Below, in pieces: positions 20,151-23,004 of a DNA stretch of 23,004 nucleotides. Position 1 is the stretch's first letter; the number at the start of each line of letters is the position of its first letter. The translations under genes were made by a program, and so were the position numbers. Below the pieces are notes generated by a model. The model did not search any database, had not been told where the DNA came from, and saw only the letters and a list, made by a program, of their open reading frames with translations. Origin of the DNA: Gnetum montanum (taxonomy: Eukaryota > Streptophyta > Gnetopsida > Gnetales > Gnetaceae); assembly GCA_015680685.1 (NCBI GenBank), contig MNCI01035206.1:133288-156291 (forward strand). Direction: 5' to 3'.

Positions 20151-20292
20151 GATGACATCCTACTAGAAGGGAAGACATCTTATAACTAGTTGAAGATGTC
20201 TTACTTGGGAGGAAGATGTCTTTCTTGCTAGAAGATGTCTAACTAGGGTGTAAGACATCTTTCGAGGGATTCAAGATATCTTATTTGTAGGA
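20151..20292. repeat. Degenerate 20-bp tandem array with a near-palindromic core
   Basis: Cores GAAGACATCT, GAAGATGTCT or close variants start at 20151, 20171, 20192, 20212, 20231, 20252 and 20273, a spacing of 19-21 bp. AAGATGTCTT and AAGACATCTT are reverse complements of each other, so the core alternates in apparent orientation. Looser copies lie upstream (20046, 20121). It is a short minisatellite; a protein-binding role is possible but not shown. Confidence 0.75.
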
Positions 20293-21050
20293 AAAGCTTT
20301 CTGAAATAGTGTGTATGAGGTGGAAAGTAGCTAGGGGTCTCCAAGTTTGATTTAGAAAATTTCTTCCTAATATGTTAACTTTGTGTTTGATAAATATTGA
20401 TCATTGTTGCATGTTTAAACTATCGATAGCCAATGCAACATGAACAAGAGCAATGAGTAGTGCAACTGCATATAACTATAACTGTAACTATAGTTCATTG
20501 AGCGAATGCAACTCCTAGTTGCATGGGATGGTTTTATTTTTAGCAAATTTTGGACTTTAGAATGAGACCTAAAGTCAAAGGCTTAAAAATTGTGGCAACA
20601 ATCTATACTCCCTAATCAAATAGAAGGGAAAGAAAATTCTACCATTATCATTACTATAGTGGGTAACATATTCCTTTTCCCTTTTAGAGTATCAATACCA
20701 ACTGTATCATTCTTACCTTTAGGAGTCACATGCCTAGTATGACCTATCAGCTCATAAGGTTTTATGATCACTAATGCTCTCCTTTGTGGGATTAAAACTA
20801 ATCTAGCTTCACTAGCTTGCTATGCAACTATAAGCTATGCTTCTCATTGAGTCAAGGTCCAAACTTATTACCCCGAGTGATGATGTGCATCCCTCCCCTT
20901 TCCCCCCTTCCCCATGTAACTGTTGGCACATTTTGGCCATTTCATGGAACAGCAAAAGTAGATACTAGAAAAAGACAACTTGTAAAACAATGTATGGTTG
21001 AAAATTTGAAAATAAACATGTGGCTTTAAGGTTATGGGTTGAAAAATTTT
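20293..21050. other. AT-rich intergenic DNA with a short hairpin
   Basis: No recognised gene. A perfect 8-bp stem ATGCAACT/AGTTGCAT with a 3-base loop occurs at 20506-20524. A minus-strand frame around 20640-20810 has no motif I recognise. Confidence 0.45.
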
Positions 21051-21054
21051 TAAA

Positions 21055-21455
21055 ACGAAGGGAAGACTCTAACTGATGCAATTGATAAATCATCATCAGA
21101 AGAATACATTTGGACTTATGTGTCACCAGAATATGCCATGCTTTAGGAGGAAAAAGATACATTACATTGGGGTCTCATGCATCACATTTTTGAGAAGACA
21201 TTGGGATCGCATTGGAGAGATTGGGGTCGCTATTATCATGAGTCTCATGATTTCATGTACCCAGACACAGATTATTTGATTCAGCAGAATTGGTGTATCG
21301 ATTTGGTGATGCGTTACGACTTTGAAGCAGACTCTTGGATGCCCCTGCCGGAGCTTCCTTTCAAGATGATGCTACTTCTGCAAATGGCAACTGTGCAAGG
21401 TCGCCTACTTCTTATTGGTCACTGCAATTCTGATGACGATGATGACGATCACTAG
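21055..21455 (+). pseudogene. Kelch-like gene fragment (possible F-box/kelch relic)
   Basis: One frame reads from about 21055 to 21453 with a single TAG at about 21144. It contains HWRDWGRYYHESHDFMYPD, then YDFEADSWMPLPELP and VQGRLLLIGH. The pattern of a Y-D-x-x-x-D-x-W-x-x-L-P block followed by a small loop and G-x-L-x-x-x-G is that of a kelch repeat; plant proteins of this kind often carry an F-box and recruit ubiquitination targets, but no F-box is visible here. It ends in an acidic run of Asp codons (gat/gac repeat, 21432-21450) and a stop. Other frames continue to about 21624 without clear similarity. Too short for a full gene; the family call is tentative. Confidence 0.35.
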
Positions 21456-21659
21456 GGACGATTTATTCCAATACCCACACTACGCCAATACAAATGTATC
21501 AGCTTCTGCCCTGTGTCTGGCTCTTGGGAGGATCAAGAACATTGGAATCACAAGGGACTTCTCACATCACACTTGGAGTCTTGGAAGATTTGTAAAGAAG
21601 ATTTCTTGTAAGATGGCTTGCTAAAGAAAAGATTTCAGCCTCTTTGTCATGGTCCTGTG

Positions 21660-22690
21660 AGTTATGTATTTCATTTTTTGTTTTGTTTAAATTGTTTAGC
21701 TAGTGGTTTAGATAGTATCATCCTTGGCAAGTAATTTTGGGATTTTTAGATTGCTCTTACTGTTCTTGTTGCCCGATAGAAATTTCTATTAAAATTTTGC
21801 CATAGAAGCGCTTGTGTTTAAAAGCCTTAAGAGCATTTTAGTAGTAAATTTCATTATTGTGCAACGTGTGGGAACTGCTATTGGGATTGTTGTAAGAGAG
21901 CCTCTGTTTGTAGTCACGCCGTTGAACAATTCAGTAGTCGAGAGGGTTCAGAAAATCTTTGGTATTTTGATGGGACCAGAATAGCTTCTTTTTATCTTTA
22001 AAGTGAATTCTCGTGGTATTTCAATCAGAAATTGTCAAGTCTTTTAAAGGTTCTGTTTGAATGCAATCGTTGACATCTATTATCTAGTCAAAATGGAGTC
22101 TCGTACGTGGTAGTTTACGCAGCAATTTTTGGTAGCATAATAGGATTGTCTTGAAGATATTGCTTGTTTGAGCCTTGGAAGTTTGAACAATTCGTAGATA
22201 TTGAATTTGGGATAGCTTTATTGCGAAGTGTTTACTCGTGTCATTTTACCTTGTTTAAATATTTGAGGTCTACACAAATCTGCTTTCTTTTCTTTTCTGC
22301 TTATTTCCATCGAATCTTGCTCTATTTCTAGTTTTCTTGTGGAACTATCTCTTTCTCTGGGGAAAATTAGGAGTAGATTGCGGAGTTGTGCTCAAATGTT
22401 TTTGCAAAATTTTATTTGTTACAAGTAGGTATTATAAGGACCGCATAGACTAGGCAGTTGAACAAAATAGGAAATTTTCAAGAACTCACAGTACTTGACA
22501 AAGTTGGTTGAATCTCTTTAAAGTAAGTCATTTGTAGTTCACACACAACGCAATTGTTACATTTTACACAACCACACACCGCAACAGCACACACACATAC
22601 TCACATTAACTACTGAGTTTATTTGGAGGTATCTAGGCCTTGGTGTTGCCAGAGACCAGCTGGCACCTAAATCCTGTTCGAGGACACTCA
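21660..22690. other. Unassigned stretch, possibly a 5' LTR at its right end
   Basis: No coding signal is recognised. If the right-edge frame is a gag, this stretch should include the 5' LTR, ending near ...cactca at 22690. A start of the LTR cannot be placed without the second copy. Confidence 0.3.
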
Positions 22691-22736
22691 TTGGCGGTCG
22701 CGTCCCAAACGGTTGCCAACAGTTCTTTTGGCGCTA
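22691..22736 (+). other. Candidate primer-binding region of an LTR retrotransposon
   Basis: Two TGGCG-type sites occur: TTGGCGGTCGCGTCCC directly after a CA end at 22690, and TTGGCGCTAGAAGGAGGG at about 22729. Primer-binding sites complement tRNA 3' ends and so start with TGG. Which of them, if either, is used is not decidable here. Confidence 0.3.
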
Positions 22737-22846
22737 GAAGGAGGGTTGAAAATTAAGCCTCTAGGTTCATAAGCCTTATACTTTTAGCACATTAACAATT
22801 ATTTTTTGCTATAAAGGCTTAAGGAATTAGATACTATTTTCAGTTC

Positions 22847-23004
22847 ATGACCAAGAAATCTGATAGTTTGGAAAGTTTCAAAGTTTCAAAACGTATTCTA
22901 GATTCTAAGACTGATTCTTCATTAGAAGAAGAACAAAAGAAAGTTTTTGAATTGGGAACAAGTAGTGGAGTGAAAACTAGAAGATCAAGAAGATCACCCA
23001 TTAT
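22847..23004 (+). CDS. Gag-like reading frame start, cut by the window edge
   Basis: From ATG at 22847 (MTKKSDSLESFKVSKR) the frame stays open for 52 codons to the edge. It is rich in Lys, Ser, Arg and Glu and ends with TRRSRRSP. Placed about 150 bp after a primer-binding-like site, this matches the layout of an LTR retrotransposon gag, but no gag domain is visible in so short a piece. Confidence 0.35.
   Translation, partial: MTKKSDSLESFKVSKRILDSKTDSSLEEEQKKVFELGTSSGVKTRRSRRSPI

Noticed and set aside
20640-20810. Minus-strand frame resembling part of a polyprotein
   Set aside because: About 55 codons without any motif; similarity could not be argued from the sequence.
21415-21624. Continuation of the kelch-like fragment in a second frame
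   Set aside because: The frame after the Asp run shows no kelch pattern; a frameshift in the gat/gac repeat is possible but unsupported.

Overview
The window looks like repeat-rich, AT-rich nuclear DNA of a land plant. The evidence is a DUF247-family gene (a plant-specific family), a plant-type L1 LINE whose ORF1 has DUF4283 and zinc-knuckle features, a plant hAT transposase of the BED/DUF659 type, LTR-element pieces and tRNA-derived SINE-like heads. A large-genome lineage such as a gymnosperm would fit, but the sequence alone does not settle the species. I see no prokaryotic, organellar or CRISPR signal.

Layout. 1-456: LTR-like end of a retrotransposon on the minus strand, with a good TATA box and a palindrome-rich U3. 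457-1856: 3' part of a LINE. 1882-3571 (-): DUF247 gene copy A, broken. 3572-4870: shared downstream block with a hairpin cluster and SINE-like heads. 4872-7400 (-): five-exon hAT transposase pseudogene, with three 58-bp tandem repeats (7862-8035) and a possible element end near 8122 on its 5' side. 8123-9905: no recognised gene. 9922-15461 (+): near full-length LINE with ORF1 and ORF2, dead through many stops. 15485-17122 (-): DUF247 copy B, better preserved. 17123-18428: second copy of the downstream block. 18429-21050: AT-rich DNA with a 20-bp periodic repeat at 20151-20292. 21055-21455: kelch-like gene fragment. 22690-23004: possible start of another LTR retrotransposon (PBS-like site and a gag-like reading frame running off the edge).

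The main architecture is a segmental duplication: 457-4870 and 14059-18428 are near-identical through LINE 3' end, DUF247 gene and downstream DNA. The order of events can be read: a LINE landed just downstream of a DUF247 gene (target-site duplication about 16 bp, still visible), the locus was duplicated, and later an LTR element appears to have inserted into the LINE of copy A. Copy A then gained frameshifts; copy B keeps an open first exon. A single N at 3390 flanked by the same 45 bp twice is most likely an assembly artefact. I found no convincing new multi-gene system. The most unusual non-genic signals are the three adjacent hairpins conserved in both copies, the SINE-like head cluster, the transposase-derived 20-mer inside the 58-bp repeats and the 20-bp periodic palindromic array.
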